Shown: one piece after another, positions 42,556 to 52,173 of the stretch
How positions within the stretch are numbered: the stretch's first letter is position 1
Layout of the letters: every line of letters begins with the position of its first letter
NCBI GenBank assembly: GCA_036303105.1
Contig: JAXJBF010000053.1
Coordinates: 1 to 64,000, forward strand
Length of the DNA: 64,000 nucleotides
Source of the DNA: UMGS1590 sp036303105
GTDB taxonomy: Bacteria > Bacillota > Peptococcia > Peptococcales > Peptococcaceae
Direction: 5' to 3'
Notes under the pieces: generated by a model
What the model was told of the DNA's origin: nothing
What the model saw: the letters and a program-made list of their open reading frames with translations, nothing else
The model's database searches: none
Program-made: the position numbers and the translations under genes

Positions 42556-43665
42556 TCATACGTCTTTTAAGAGATCATCGATCGATGTCGCGTCGCCATA
42601 ACCAATTTTATCCAAGGTTAAGCCGACTTTTCTAAAGTCAATCTGCAGCAATGATCCCCCAAGTGTAATGACCGCATCAATATTGGGTGTTGGTACACCA
42701 GCAAGCCGGCCAAGATCGGACCAAAGCACCAAGCCATCTGAAATATCCTCAGTAAAATAACGTGAAGTAATTGAGGTCGGCCCTTTAATCTTTGTAAATA
42801 CTTCACTATGGTTAAACAACGATTGTAAATCGTCCTTATCATTGGCAAAATAACCACGTCTATAACGGCTTTCTACCGCATCTTCCAGTTCAAAACCAAA
42901 AGCACGGCCAATCGCCATACGTTCTTTTTCTATAGCATGAAGAACATTAACAGTATGCTCGGTAATTCCTTCACGATACAACCAGAACTCACCGTGACAA
43001 TATTCAATATGTCCCGCACTCAAAAGGCATGGCCCTGGATGTACTTCCGGATTGCCATTCTCCAGGGTCGTCTCCCAAATGTCACGCGCTGCAACCAAAC
43101 CAGGATACAACTGAATGCAAGCAGCCAAACATTCTTCAGTGTTTTCCTTTGGATAAGCTGCCAAAAATAGCTTTTTCACGCGCAAGGACAATTCAACACG
43201 CGCTTCTTGCGGATCAACACGGGTACCATAAGAAAGAGAGTTGGCTTCGCAAACTTTGAACGGAGTCATGATGCCCATCTCACGGGCCTTGCGTGTAAAG
43301 CGGACACAGCCCATAGCTGCTGCTCCATTAAAGAAGATGATTTGATCTTCTCTTACGACTGGCGCCAACACCTCTGCAAAACGATCCACAGCATAGCCTG
43401 GTACCACCAGCATGATCACCTGTGCATCGCGAATGGCTTCCTCGATGTCGGATGTTACTTGTGTGAATGGCACAAAAACATCTTTGGGTGGTTTTTCATT
43501 CGGTTCCTGCAAATGAAATCCACCATTCTGACGAATGCCTTCCAGATCTTGAGCAAAATCTGGAAGCTCATACAGCCACACGTTAAATCCACGTTCGGTG
43601 AACTCAGCGGCGGCAGTCATACCACCATTTCCAGCACCGAGTACAGCAACATTTTTAAGTTCCAT
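42556..43665 (-). CDS. NAD/NADP octopine/nopaline dehydrogenase-family protein, copy 2
   Basis: This 369-residue paralogue starts VAVLGAGNGGMTAAAEFTERG and keeps the NGNPEVHPGPCLLSAGHIEY block. It lies 84 bases upstream of copy 1 in the same direction. The two proteins differ in many scattered residues, so the duplication is not recent and the substrates may differ. A TATAAT preceded by TGG on the minus strand near 43740 is a likely promoter. Active-site residues appear intact in both copies. Confidence 0.85.
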   Translation of the reverse strand: MELKNVAVLGAGNGGMTAAAEFTERGFNVWLYELPDFAQDLEGIRQNGGFHLQEPNEKPPKDVFVPFTQVTSDIEEAIRDAQVIMLVVPGYAVDRFAEVLAPVVREDQIIFFNGAAAMGCVRFTRKAREMGIMTPFKVCEANSLSYGTRVDPQEARVELSLRVKKLFLAAYPKENTEECLAACIQLYPGLVAARDIWETTLENGNPEVHPGPCLLSAGHIEYCHGEFWLYREGITEHTVNVLHAIEKERMAIGRAFGFELEDAVESRYRRGYFANDKDDLQSLFNHSEVFTKIKGPTSITSRYFTEDISDGLVLWSDLGRLAGVPTPNIDAVITLGGSLLQIDFRKVGLTLDKIGYGDATSIDDLLKDV

Positions 43666-43786
43666 AAAAATCCCCCAATCATTTTGTACGATAATTAAAC
43701 AGAACCATTTATCTTATCGAGAAAATTATTTTATATATCAATTATACCATAGTTTCTAATCATTTTGTATCCTTAAATACATAAAA

Positions 43787-43822
43787 ATCGGCCATCGGCA
43801 AAAAAATTTGTCGACGACCGAT
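43787..43822 (-). terminator. Terminator of the nitroreductase gene
   Basis: An imperfect 16-bp stem (43787-43802 with 43807-43822, two mismatches) lies 13 bases after the nitroreductase stop. An A run inside gives a loop of A residues. Confidence 0.6.
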
Positions 43823-43834
43823 CGTCATTAATTT

Positions 43835-44362
43835 TTATGATCGAACATAAAACACACGTCCATCTTTACGTGCTGGCGGCTCTGGCAAGTCAGTATCTGG
43901 ATATCCCAGGATACAGTGTCCAACACCAATCACCTCGCCCTCAACGCCAACAGAAGCAAGGAAATTTTTACCTTCGTCAGTCTGATACATTTCTGTAGCA
44001 CGATGAATCCAGCAAGTGCCAAGCCCGAGACTTTGTGCCGCAAGCATCATGTTTTCCATCATCAGGCAGCCATCGCAAAACTGCGCCTGACGTTCTGTAC
44101 GCGCGAGCACAATGAGCACAACTGGGGCGCCATAGAAGGGATCGCTGTCTGGATTTTTTGTAAACCGAGCATTAAGCTTAGACAATTGATCGCGGGTGGC
44201 TGGATCAGTAACCGCAACAATAAGGCCTGACTGCTGGCCCAAACTGGATGGTGCATACAACCCAGCTTCTATCACTTGATCAATCAATGCATCTGGAACC
44301 ATGTCTGATTTATACTTTCGGCAGCTGCGACGCTCCTGAATGTTTTTTAATACTTCGTTCAT
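43835..44362 (-). CDS. Nitroreductase-family FMN oxidoreductase
   Basis: The 175-residue protein shows the nitroreductase N-terminal RRSCRKYKSD motif (residues 11-20) that binds FMN phosphate, followed by APSSLGQQSGLIVAV near 36-50. The GLGTCWIH block near 113-120 matches the family. The short length is usual for the single-domain group in anaerobes. It uses NAD(P)H and FMN to reduce nitro compounds or quinones, and the natural substrate is unknown. AAGGAGC lies before the ATG, and the gene is monocistronic. Confidence 0.88.
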   Translation of the reverse strand: MNEVLKNIQERRSCRKYKSDMVPDALIDQVIEAGLYAPSSLGQQSGLIVAVTDPATRDQLSKLNARFTKNPDSDPFYGAPVVLIVLARTERQAQFCDGCLMMENMMLAAQSLGLGTCWIHRATEMYQTDEGKNFLASVGVEGEVIGVGHCILGYPDTDLPEPPARKDGRVFYVRS

Positions 44363-44411
44363 AAAAAAGCTCCTTTCCAGTTGTTCTTTTCTTCATTATA
44401 TAATGTTCCGA

Positions 44412-45848
44412 TCACACAGGCAAGGCAGGATGCCAGACCCGCACGCAAGCACCGCCATCTGGATGGTTGCTCAACGTCATGCCGCCGCCAAGCTGCACGG
44501 CCAATGTTTGCACAATGAACAGGCCAAGCCCGGCATGACCATCGTTTCCAGAGCGCGCATCGTCACCGCGATAAAATTGTTCCGTTCCATGTTTAAGATC
44601 ACGCGCAGAAAAGCCCGGCCCTGTATCCCGCACCTCATACTCCAAATGCGCTCCCAACTGACGCACTGCCAGCACAATACGCCCGCCTGAAGGCATGACC
44701 GCAAGACTATTGGCCACGAGATTGTCCAAAATGCGTGTCAACCGTTCCACATCGATCGCATAAGCTGCAGACAAATTCGCTGCCAGCTCCAGCATAACCT
44801 GAACACCTTGCTGCTTGCCACGCAACCGGTAGGCCTCCACCTGCAACGTCAAAAAGCGGCATAGATCCAACGACACAGTTTTTTCCGTTCCCTGTGCCTG
44901 TTCCAGCAGCGACACATCCTGAATGCGCTGAATCAACGCCGTACTACGGTCAACGTTGTTGGCAATGACCGCAAGATAGCCGCGCTGTTCTTCGTTGACA
45001 GGCGTATCATCCGCCAACGATTCGCTATAGGCTTTAATAACTGAAAGCGGTGTTTTGAGATCATGCGCCAAAGATGCCACCATTTCTCGCCATTGTTGAT
45101 CGCGCTGCCACTCACGTTCCAAAGATTGGCTCAGGCTTTCCTTCATGTCATCAAATGCCTGGCAAAGCGCGCCCAGCTCGTTGTCAGCCGCATAATCGAT
45201 GTGAAAATCCAGCTCTCGTGCCTGAATCTTTTCGACGGCACTGCGCAGCATCTCCAGAGGTGTGCGTATCGAGGCTGCAAAACGCCGTGAAAACAGCCAA
45301 GAAAACAGGAACAGATACAACAGCGGTGAAACCAGCGCCAAAACAAAGAACACCGCCACCAAACGGCTCAGCGCTTCTGTACGATTGAAACGTAACTGAA
45401 AATCGTACTCACAGCGCACCGCCCCTAAGAAAGTTCCCTGGGCATCAAAAATTGGTATCGTGTGCACATACCCCTCCGCTTCACCTTTTGCTGTATTGAT
45501 TTCTTTTAAAAGGGTCTGCCGATCCAGGGCACGGTCGCTCTGATAGGTACCATACAATGTGTTGCCATCGGCATCCACCACCTGATAAGTCAGAGCACTG
45601 TCACCCACTGCCTCATCCAACAACGCTGCTGCATCTGCCTGCAGCAGCGCCGCACCAGCAGTATCCACAAGCGTCTCAACGTTCTCTACTTGCTGCTCAC
45701 TGTAATTGGCTGGTTGAATATAACGATCTTGCAACACCACAAAAACGACACCAGCGGCCACATACGTCACCAAGGTCGCCGCCACCGTTGCTGCAAGAAT
45801 GGCCATCAGCGTACGCCGCATGCCGCCTTCTAGAGAGCGCCACTTCAT
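44412..45848 (-). CDS. Sensor histidine kinase
   Basis: The 478-residue kinase has two membrane segments (about 13-35 and 160-185) enclosing an extracellular sensor of about 125 residues. A HAMP-like linker (about 186-240) leads to the phospho-acceptor in ASLAHDLKTPLSVIKAY near 250. The ATP-binding boxes DNLVANSLAVMPSGG (N box), DTGPGF (G1) and HAGLGLFIVQTLA (G2) follow. It should phosphorylate the response regulator encoded just upstream, whose stop overlaps this start in an ATGA. The operon context suggests that it senses cell-envelope antibiotics or lantibiotics. Confidence 0.93.
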   Translation of the reverse strand: MKWRSLEGGMRRTLMAILAATVAATLVTYVAAGVVFVVLQDRYIQPANYSEQQVENVETLVDTAGAALLQADAAALLDEAVGDSALTYQVVDADGNTLYGTYQSDRALDRQTLLKEINTAKGEAEGYVHTIPIFDAQGTFLGAVRCEYDFQLRFNRTEALSRLVAVFFVLALVSPLLYLFLFSWLFSRRFAASIRTPLEMLRSAVEKIQARELDFHIDYAADNELGALCQAFDDMKESLSQSLEREWQRDQQWREMVASLAHDLKTPLSVIKAYSESLADDTPVNEEQRGYLAVIANNVDRSTALIQRIQDVSLLEQAQGTEKTVSLDLCRFLTLQVEAYRLRGKQQGVQVMLELAANLSAAYAIDVERLTRILDNLVANSLAVMPSGGRIVLAVRQLGAHLEYEVRDTGPGFSARDLKHGTEQFYRGDDARSGNDGHAGLGLFIVQTLAVQLGGGMTLSNHPDGGACVRVWHPALPV

Positions 45849-46549
45849 GATGCATCCCCCTCAGCAGCCCAACGATAGCCAATGCCCCATACTGTCGCGA
45901 TCGGATCGGTGCCACTTGCAGCCTTAAGCTTTGCCCTTGCCTTGCGCACATGCTCCATGACCACATCCGCATTGCCTTCGGCATCGTAACCCCACACCGC
46001 TTCATAAATCTGTTCCCGTGAAAAGATTTGCCCAGGATGCAAGGCAAGAAATTCCACAATGCCATATTCATGTTTCGTCAGTGCTACCTCCTGCTCCCCA
46101 ACACGCACACTGTGCTGACGCAGATCAATGTTCAGCGCACCAAAATAGAGACGCGGCCGTTTCTGTGCCGCATTGACACCTTGCGCACGCCGCTCCCGGC
46201 GCAGATTGGCTTCAATTTTTGCCATCAGTTCACGAATACCAAAAGGCTTGGTGATATAATCGTCGCCCCCCAGCGATAAGCCGCGAATCTTGTCTGTTTC
46301 TGCCTGCCGCGCACTGAGAAAAAGAATCGGGCAAATCACCTCGTCACGAATCGCCTGACACACTTCAAAGCCATTCATTTCCGGCATCATGATGTCCAAA
46401 AGAATCAAATCCGGCTGATGCTGCCGCGCCAATTGCACGCCCTGCCTGCCATTATCAGCGATAAACACCTCGTGACCATTCGTACGCAGTTTTTTCTCCA
46501 ATAAAGCCAACAAATCGCGCTCATCGTCAATGATCAAAATAGTGCCCAT
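45845..46549 (-). CDS. OmpR/PhoB-family response regulator
   Basis: The 234-residue protein has a receiver domain with the phosphorylation Asp in LILLDIMMPEMNGF near 53-57, an Lys in KPFG near 104, and a C-terminal winged helix (VALTKHEYGIVEFLALHPGQIFSREQIYEAVWGYDAEGNADVVMEHVRKARAKL). It belongs with the overlapping histidine kinase gene and most likely controls the three ABC-transporter genes upstream of it in the same operon. Confidence 0.93.
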   Translation of the reverse strand: MGTILIIDDERDLLALLEKKLRTNGHEVFIADNGRQGVQLARQHQPDLILLDIMMPEMNGFEVCQAIRDEVICPILFLSARQAETDKIRGLSLGGDDYITKPFGIRELMAKIEANLRRERRAQGVNAAQKRPRLYFGALNIDLRQHSVRVGEQEVALTKHEYGIVEFLALHPGQIFSREQIYEAVWGYDAEGNADVVMEHVRKARAKLKAASGTDPIATVWGIGYRWAAEGDAS

Positions 46550-46565
46550 CCTTCAGCCCTCCTAT

Positions 46566-47330
46566 TTATTCGCTGCCAGATCGCCCTTCCCAGCGGGAAA
46601 ACCACCATATGCTGGCTGCTGTTACCACAATACCACCGAGTATCGCCAATATGCAAGCCAAATTGCTTTGCGCCGACAGGCTTTCCAACTGTACTGCGTC
46701 CAACTGCGCACTCTGCAGCACACTATGTATCATAGCCAGACGCAGCGGCCAAGCCCAAGGAATAAAAGGCCAAATGCCATCGCCCAGCAAGGTGCCACCC
46801 AGCAAAGCCGCCACCAGCACGCCACCAATGCCGACCCCCACGGAAACACCCAGGCCCGCTGCAAAAGCCAGCCAAAGATACAGCGCAGCAAGCGGCAGAA
46901 TGGCCAGCCAGCACACAATGGCTGCACGCACATAAAAACCAAGGAACGTGTTTTCATAGCCGCCAAGCCACAATACGCTACAAAATACCAATGTCGCCAT
47001 CATGGTTGCGGATGCCAGCAGCAAAACCAGCATCAACAGCTTCCCAAAATACAGCTGCACCCGTGGCTTTGCTGACAACAAAAATCCTGTAAAAGCACCT
47101 GCGCCCTCTTCTTCAGCCGCCAACTGTCCGGCAGCAATAGCAGCCAGGAACGGCAGCGCCAGCGATGCCCAACAGGAAAAAAATCCAGAAAAAGCACTCA
47201 CAGCAGACATCCAGGGTCTCCCTGCCACATACCATGCCAATACCAGCCCCATTAATGCAGGCAACAGCATCACCAGCCATCGCAATGCCGAACGCTTCGT
47301 TTTCAGCCATTCTGCCCACAAAAGCATCAT
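46566..47330 (-). CDS. ABC-2 type permease, lantibiotic-immunity type (second permease)
   Basis: The ATG at 47330 lies on the stop codon of the preceding permease gene (TGATG), with AGAGGTG before it; a start at 47357 is less likely. The 254-residue protein has about six membrane segments and the N-terminal LLWAEWLKTKRSALRW motif seen in LanG/MutG-like permeases. With the other permease and the ATPase it forms a transporter that removes membrane-active peptides. Specificity cannot be read. Confidence 0.8.
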   Translation of the reverse strand: MMLLWAEWLKTKRSALRWLVMLLPALMGLVLAWYVAGRPWMSAVSAFSGFFSCWASLALPFLAAIAAGQLAAEEEGAGAFTGFLLSAKPRVQLYFGKLLMLVLLLASATMMATLVFCSVLWLGGYENTFLGFYVRAAIVCWLAILPLAALYLWLAFAAGLGVSVGVGIGGVLVAALLGGTLLGDGIWPFIPWAWPLRLAMIHSVLQSAQLDAVQLESLSAQSNLACILAILGGIVVTAASIWWFSRWEGRSGSE

Positions 47331-48079
47331 CAACGCACCTCTTTTCTTGCAAACCATTGCCCCGTCGCCAACGCAAGCATTAGAAATACCACCAAGGATA
47401 CACCTATGCCCATAGGAATTACGCCTGCATCAAACAGTGGTGAACCCGTTGGCAAAACAGTGCCATTAGGATGCACGCCGATCACTGGACACATCAAACG
47501 TGTTGCCCAGCTCCAGGGACAGCACAGCCACAGCTTCGTCGGTGCCAGCAATACCCCTGCTGCAGTGCCGAAGATCCCCAACACCAAACTCAATAGCATG
47601 CCTCCCCAAGTTGCTACCCACAACATCAACGGAATCAAGGCCCACGTTGTCACCCAGCAGAGAAAAGCCGCTACCACAACAACCTGCACCGGCGGCACAT
47701 CGCCCTGCAGCACGCCGCAGACCAGATCGCCTGCCACCAGCACCAGCGACGACAGCGCACTCACCACCATCATACCGCCGATCTTGCCCAGCCAAATGCG
47801 CTGCGGCGCGCCCGCTTCGGCTTTCAACGCCCGATACGCCCCTGCCTTCCGCTCCTGACCAGCCACCATGCCTGCGAACAAGCCATAGCCCAGCGGCAAA
47901 AATGTCACCGGCCACCAGTTGAACGACAGCACCAAGATGCCATTCCAATTGTACGCCATCGGCAGCAGGTACGTGGTCACCAGCGAATACACTGCAAAGA
48001 ACAATGGGATGCACACCACCAGCTTCACCATAAAGGTGCGCCGATATTTCAATAATTCTGCACGCAGCACCTGCATCAT
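47330..48079 (-). CDS. ABC-2 type permease, lantibiotic-immunity type (first permease)
   Basis: The 249-residue protein begins MMQVLRAELLKYRRTFMVKLVV, the LanE/MutE-like signature, and has about six membrane segments. Its start overlaps the ATPase stop by 4 bases. Together with its partner permease it forms the membrane part of a BcrAB/LanFEG-type exporter that protects against peptide antibiotics acting at the membrane. Confidence 0.82.
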   Translation of the reverse strand: MMQVLRAELLKYRRTFMVKLVVCIPLFFAVYSLVTTYLLPMAYNWNGILVLSFNWWPVTFLPLGYGLFAGMVAGQERKAGAYRALKAEAGAPQRIWLGKIGGMMVVSALSSLVLVAGDLVCGVLQGDVPPVQVVVVAAFLCWVTTWALIPLMLWVATWGGMLLSLVLGIFGTAAGVLLAPTKLWLCCPWSWATRLMCPVIGVHPNGTVLPTGSPLFDAGVIPMGIGVSLVVFLMLALATGQWFARKEVR

Positions 48080-48774
48080 CCTCGCCCTCCCTTCACCGTC
48101 TCTACAAAAAACTGCTCCAGATTCTTTCCCTGCGGCGGCTTTCCCTGATACAACAAGCTGCCATTCGCAATGATGCCGATGTCATCCACCACCTGCTGCA
48201 CCTCTGAAAGGATATGGCTCGACAATATCACCGTCATTCCTTGTTCTGCAAAAGATGCAATCAACGCCCGCATCTCTTGAATGCCAAATGGATCCAGCCC
48301 ATTGGTCGGCTCATCCAACACCAACAGCGACGGCTCATTGAGCAGCGCAATCGCGATCCCCAGCCTCTGCTTCATACCCAACGAAAACTGCCCAGCTCGC
48401 TTGCGGCCAGTATCCTGCAGATCCACCAGCGCCAGCACCTCACCAATGCGTGAAGCTGGCAGCCCCAGCATACGTGTGTGCACCCGCAGATTCTCCTGCG
48501 CCGTCAGGTTGGCGTACAGTGCAGGTCCTTCAATCAATGCACCCATGTCCGCCAAACAAGCGCGCCGCCACGGTTCACCAGAAAATAAAATTTCACCTTC
48601 CGTCGGCCGCAAGAGCCCCATCAGCAGCTTCAGCGTTGTCGACTTGCCAGCTCCATTCGGCCCCAGAAGCCCATACACCGACCCACGCCGCACCGCCAGC
48701 GACACATCCTCAATCCCCCGCTGCCTGCCAAAGCGCTTCGTTAAATGCCGCGTCTCCAAAATATAGTCCGTCAT
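48076..48774 (-). CDS. ABC transporter ATPase, BcrA/LanF type
   Basis: The start at 48774 is preferred because the AAAGG ribosome site touches an earlier ATG at 48783. The 232-residue protein has Walker A (GLLGPNGAGKST) near 32-43, the signature FSLGMKQRLGIAIAL near 130-144, Walker B (LLVLDEPTNGLDP) near 150-162 and a switch His in ILSSHILSEV. It is the first gene of a five-gene operon (ATPase, permease, permease, regulator, kinase), the usual layout of a self-regulated immunity transporter. Confidence 0.92.
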   Translation of the reverse strand: MTDYILETRHLTKRFGRQRGIEDVSLAVRRGSVYGLLGPNGAGKSTTLKLLMGLLRPTEGEILFSGEPWRRACLADMGALIEGPALYANLTAQENLRVHTRMLGLPASRIGEVLALVDLQDTGRKRAGQFSLGMKQRLGIAIALLNEPSLLVLDEPTNGLDPFGIQEMRALIASFAEQGMTVILSSHILSEVQQVVDDIGIIANGSLLYQGKPPQGKNLEQFFVETVKGGRG

Positions 48775-48849
48775 TATGCTCATCCTTTCCTATTTGATAT
48801 CTTCTTTATGAATCAAGCATACCAAGCAAAACCCAAGATTTTCCCAAGA

Positions 48850-48881
48850 AAAAAGCTGCTCGATTTCTCGAGCAGCTTTTT
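48850..48881. terminator. Terminator between the ABC operon and the 178-residue gene
   Basis: AAAAAGCTGCTCGA (48850-48863) pairs perfectly with 48868-48881 around TTTC. On the minus strand it ends the transcript of the 178-residue gene. Confidence 0.85.
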
Positions 48882-48904
48882 CCACGTGCATTGCTATGAA
48901 AGTA

Positions 48905-49441
48905 TTATTCTTCAGCGTTCTTTTCATGGATGGCATCAATGGCAGCTTCTGGGGTTGTCACGTCATAAATGAGTCTGTAACCGCCGACTTTTTCGTCGTA
49001 GCCTTCGACGGTGCAGGTGTATTGACCATTGGCTTCCCAAATTTCAACAGAATAAGCAAAAGGCCGCCCCGCAACGGTTCCTTTTGCGCGCCAACCGGTG
49101 ATATACTTGTCGAACTGTGAGCTGTGGCCCCATTTGCCGTTGGCGCAATAGGTATCCAAGAATGTTTTCATCCACTGATTGTCGATCTCAACAGATGGCC
49201 AGGTGGTTTTGTCTCTGTTGTCAAAAATCTTCTCGCCGTTCAGGCTGACTTCAGCGACACGCCCATCGGTTTCATAGAACATGTCTACATCAACGCCTAC
49301 TTCATGCAGAAAGAGGTCAACGGCTTTGAGCTCTCTGGCGGCGGTGAGCTCTTCAAAGCTGTTCTGTGCATTTGCAATGTTCCAGTTTTTCAGTCGTGCC
49401 AAGCGTTTCAGAGCATCCACCATAGCATTTTGTTCTATCAT
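48905..49441 (-). CDS. Uncharacterised 178-residue protein
   Basis: GGGAGGA precedes the start. The product is soluble with no signal peptide. A helical N-terminus (about 1-45) leads into a beta-rich body with WPSVEIDNQWMKTFLDTYCANGKWGH and YSVEIWEANGQYTCTVEGYDEKVGGYRLIYDVTTPEAAIDAI. The end of this suggests a ligand- or membrane-associated sheet domain, but I do not recognise a family. It has its own terminator and lies alone between the immunity operon and an SLH gene. Confidence 0.6.
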   Translation of the reverse strand: MIEQNAMVDALKRLARLKNWNIANAQNSFEELTAARELKAVDLFLHEVGVDVDMFYETDGRVAEVSLNGEKIFDNRDKTTWPSVEIDNQWMKTFLDTYCANGKWGHSSQFDKYITGWRAKGTVAGRPFAYSVEIWEANGQYTCTVEGYDEKVGGYRLIYDVTTPEAAIDAIHEKNAEE

Positions 49442-49580
49442 TTTTAATTCCTCCCATCTAAATGATGACGCTACAAATCGTTATGCTTATAGTATATCGC
49501 ACTCATGCATAAAGTACAATCATCTAATCCACAGACATGCCGCTTTTTTCAAAAAAATCTATATTTTATCAACAATATAA

Positions 49581-49616
49581 AACAAGGTCTCCCACAATGA
49601 AGTGAGAGACCTTGTT
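49581..49616 (-). terminator. Terminator of the second SLH gene
   Basis: AACAAGGTCTC (49581-49591) pairs with GAGACCTTGTT (49606-49616), with an inner CAC/GTG pair. It lies six bases after the SLH gene stop on the minus strand. Confidence 0.75.
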
Positions 49617-49621
49617 GTTGA

Positions 49622-52006
49622 TTAAGCCTGTGTGGCGGATGATTCAGTGGTATCGCCTTCTGGTTTTTCGGGCTGCAGATCACCTTCTGGCTTGGCTGGT
49701 TCACCATTTTCGTCAAGCTGACCGCTTTGCTGATCGTTGTTTGGCATCGCATCTTCCGCACGCAGGAAGCGCAATAAGATGGCCGCTGCTTGTGCACGGG
49801 TAGTGGTGCCTTGTGGTGCCAATGTTGTCGTGGTCATGCCGTTGATGTAGCCTTTATCATTGGCCCAGAGTACGACGTTGTCGAACCCATTGCTGATGCT
49901 GTTGGCATCGGTATAGGCGCTCAGATCAGCACCATCGGTGATGGTGGTGTCGTAACCTTTGTATGCTGCATAGCGATAGAGAATAGCAGCAAACTGTTCA
50001 CGGGTCAGCACATCTTCCGGACCGAAGGTGGTGTCACTGTAGCCGCTGACAATGTTGTTGGCCTTAGCCCATGCAACAGCCTGTGCATACCAAGCATCAT
50101 CGGCCACATCTGTGAAACCGGAATCGCTCACTTCCGGTTCATCTTCCAGTCTGTAAAGGATGCTGACAATCATAGCACGGTTGATGCTCAGTTCTGGGGA
50201 GAACGCATTGCTTGCTGTCCCGGTCATGAGGCCAGCATTATAAATGTCAACAATGTCATTGTAGGCCCAATGGTCGCTTGAGACATCGGTGAATGGTAAG
50301 GTTGTTTCACCTCCAGGCATTTCTGGTGGCTGATCACCGCCCATGGCGTCATCACCGCCGGTTGCTTCCTGAATGGTGACGTCTTCATTGCGGTCGCTGC
50401 CTGCATTGCTGCCATATTCCGTGTTTGTATTATACGCGACATCGAAGTCATCACGATCAATAACGGTGCCATTTAATGTATTGTCATCATCGGTGCTGAC
50501 GGTGGTGGTATAGCTTCCCGTCACAGTCACGGTGACATCACTGTCACCTTCGACGAGCACGGTGCCATCGGCTTGAACAATCTTAACGGTCTGCCCATCG
50601 GCATCGACGACCTTGCCGCCATTTTCTACATTCAAATTGCTGACTGTAGAATCCTTGGTAACGGTCCATGTAGAATCGTCGCTCACATTCATAGTGATTG
50701 GCGAACCATTGCTTTCTGTTGCATCAGCATTTTCGCTGATGGTGGTTGCGCCCGTATAGCTGGAGCCATCCAACAGATAAAAATCAAGGCTGGAAATGGT
50801 GTCTACATCAATATCACCTTTCAATTCCTGCTCAAGGCCGGTGAACGTAACATCAGCGCCATTTTGGCCAGGTGTGCCCCAATTATTGGCATCGTTGCCC
50901 TCGATAGTGAGCAAGTTAGCCGCTTCGCTGTCAAAATCCAAGGTGGTATTCTTGAGCACCACGTTCGCGCTGGTATTGGTCAGATAGAACATGCTGCCTT
51001 CTTCAATATCGCTGGAAAGGGTAGAATCTTCGGCTTCAAATTCTGCCGTTTCACCAGTCGTTGCTTCGGCATCACCAGAAGTGGACTGATAAATGATGAC
51101 ACCATTGGCAACAGGATCACTGGCTGTTGCCTTGGTCACTTCACTGGAGAGCTTGGAGTTTTTAATAAGGATGGTGTTGAGCCCTTCCATGCCAGCAATC
51201 TGGCTGCCGGTGGCTGTCCCAGTCACATTATCAACCTGAACATTACCGGTGGAATACAGCAGCGGAGACCCACTGCCTGCAGTAAAGAGCGTAGAGTTGG
51301 TCAGAGAAATGTTGCCGCCGCCACGGTCGGTGGCAAGTGCTGCACAGTGGTCACCAGCAGTGGAAATAGCCATAAGGTTACCAATAACGGTGCCGCCATA
51401 GGTGGCATCCAAACCGCGGGAATTGCTTGCAGATGTCACAATGTTGCTGTTATTGGCATAGATGGTTGCGCCATCGGTGGCAAAAATCCCATTGGAGCCA
51501 GTGCTATCTGCAGTGAGTTTTGAATCACTGACCTTGACAACAGAATCTTCATTCACCCCTAAAATGATCGAATTAATGCCATAGAAATTACAGTTGTCCC
51601 CATTGGTGTCGGACCCGCTTTTGCTCAGTGTGCCATTGGTGATCGTCAAAGAACCGCCATTTTGCGCCAAAGCAGCGTTCTGATCGACGGTGTCGGTCGA
51701 AATGGTTTCACCATCTGAGGTCACTTCTTCACCATCAGCAGTCAGCGCGCCGGACAATTCACCCTGATAATCGTATTCCATGGTATCAGCGCCGCCTTCG
51801 CCAGGTTTGGCTGGTGGCTGTTCACCATCTGGAGGGGTTGGCTGCTGATCTCCTGGGGGTTTTTCTGGTGGCTGTTCACCAGGCCCAACATTTTCAACGT
51901 TATTAGAAGCTGTGTCCGCCAAAGCCATGCTTGGCGCAACAGAAGTTGCTGCCAAAGCTGCCAGCAGGACAGCGGCTGTGATTTTTTTTGAAGATGGAAA
52001 TTTCAC
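49622..52006 (-). CDS. SLH-domain surface protein with beta-helix repeats
   Basis: The start is a GTG at 52006 with GGAAGGAG upstream. A signal peptide covers about residues 1-31 (ending MALA), followed by a Pro/Glu/Gly-rich spacer (GEQPPEKPPGDQQPTPPDG). Residues about 90-400 are rich in Asn, Ser and Thr, with repeats such as SLTITNGTLSKSG and TIYANNSNIVTSASNSRG. These look like a right-handed beta-helix (pectate-lyase or adhesin-like). Three SLH domains (LPFTDVSSDHWAYNDIVDIYNAGLMTG onwards) anchor it to the cell wall, followed by an unusual Pro/Glu/Gly tail of 40 residues. The catalytic residues of lyases are not evident, so a structural or adhesive role is likelier. Confidence 0.85.
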   Translation of the reverse strand: MKFPSSKKITAAVLLAALAATSVAPSMALADTASNNVENVGPGEQPPEKPPGDQQPTPPDGEQPPAKPGEGGADTMEYDYQGELSGALTADGEEVTSDGETISTDTVDQNAALAQNGGSLTITNGTLSKSGSDTNGDNCNFYGINSIILGVNEDSVVKVSDSKLTADSTGSNGIFATDGATIYANNSNIVTSASNSRGLDATYGGTVIGNLMAISTAGDHCAALATDRGGGNISLTNSTLFTAGSGSPLLYSTGNVQVDNVTGTATGSQIAGMEGLNTILIKNSKLSSEVTKATASDPVANGVIIYQSTSGDAEATTGETAEFEAEDSTLSSDIEEGSMFYLTNTSANVVLKNTTLDFDSEAANLLTIEGNDANNWGTPGQNGADVTFTGLEQELKGDIDVDTISSLDFYLLDGSSYTGATTISENADATESNGSPITMNVSDDSTWTVTKDSTVSNLNVENGGKVVDADGQTVKIVQADGTVLVEGDSDVTVTVTGSYTTTVSTDDDNTLNGTVIDRDDFDVAYNTNTEYGSNAGSDRNEDVTIQEATGGDDAMGGDQPPEMPGGETTLPFTDVSSDHWAYNDIVDIYNAGLMTGTASNAFSPELSINRAMIVSILYRLEDEPEVSDSGFTDVADDAWYAQAVAWAKANNIVSGYSDTTFGPEDVLTREQFAAILYRYAAYKGYDTTITDGADLSAYTDANSISNGFDNVVLWANDKGYINGMTTTTLAPQGTTTRAQAAAILLRFLRAEDAMPNNDQQSGQLDENGEPAKPEGDLQPEKPEGDTTESSATQA

Positions 52007-52139
52007 AATGATAACTCCTTCCTTAATAATGCATTGCTTCAATGAACAGCTCTATAGTAGTCCTCTGGTCTTAACCCAACCTTAAAAAATAGCAGCTGTT
52101 ATTTTTTCCATAGAGGCATCCACGGTTAATGGCAAATTA

Positions 52140-52148
52140 TGCTATACT
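52140..52148 (+). promoter_or_regulatory. Extended -10 promoter of cupin 1
   Basis: TGCTATACT lies 25 bases before the start codon of the first cupin gene, the same nine bases as for the second. Confidence 0.6.
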
Positions 52149-52173
52149 GTCATCAATTAAAGGAGGCTTGTAC

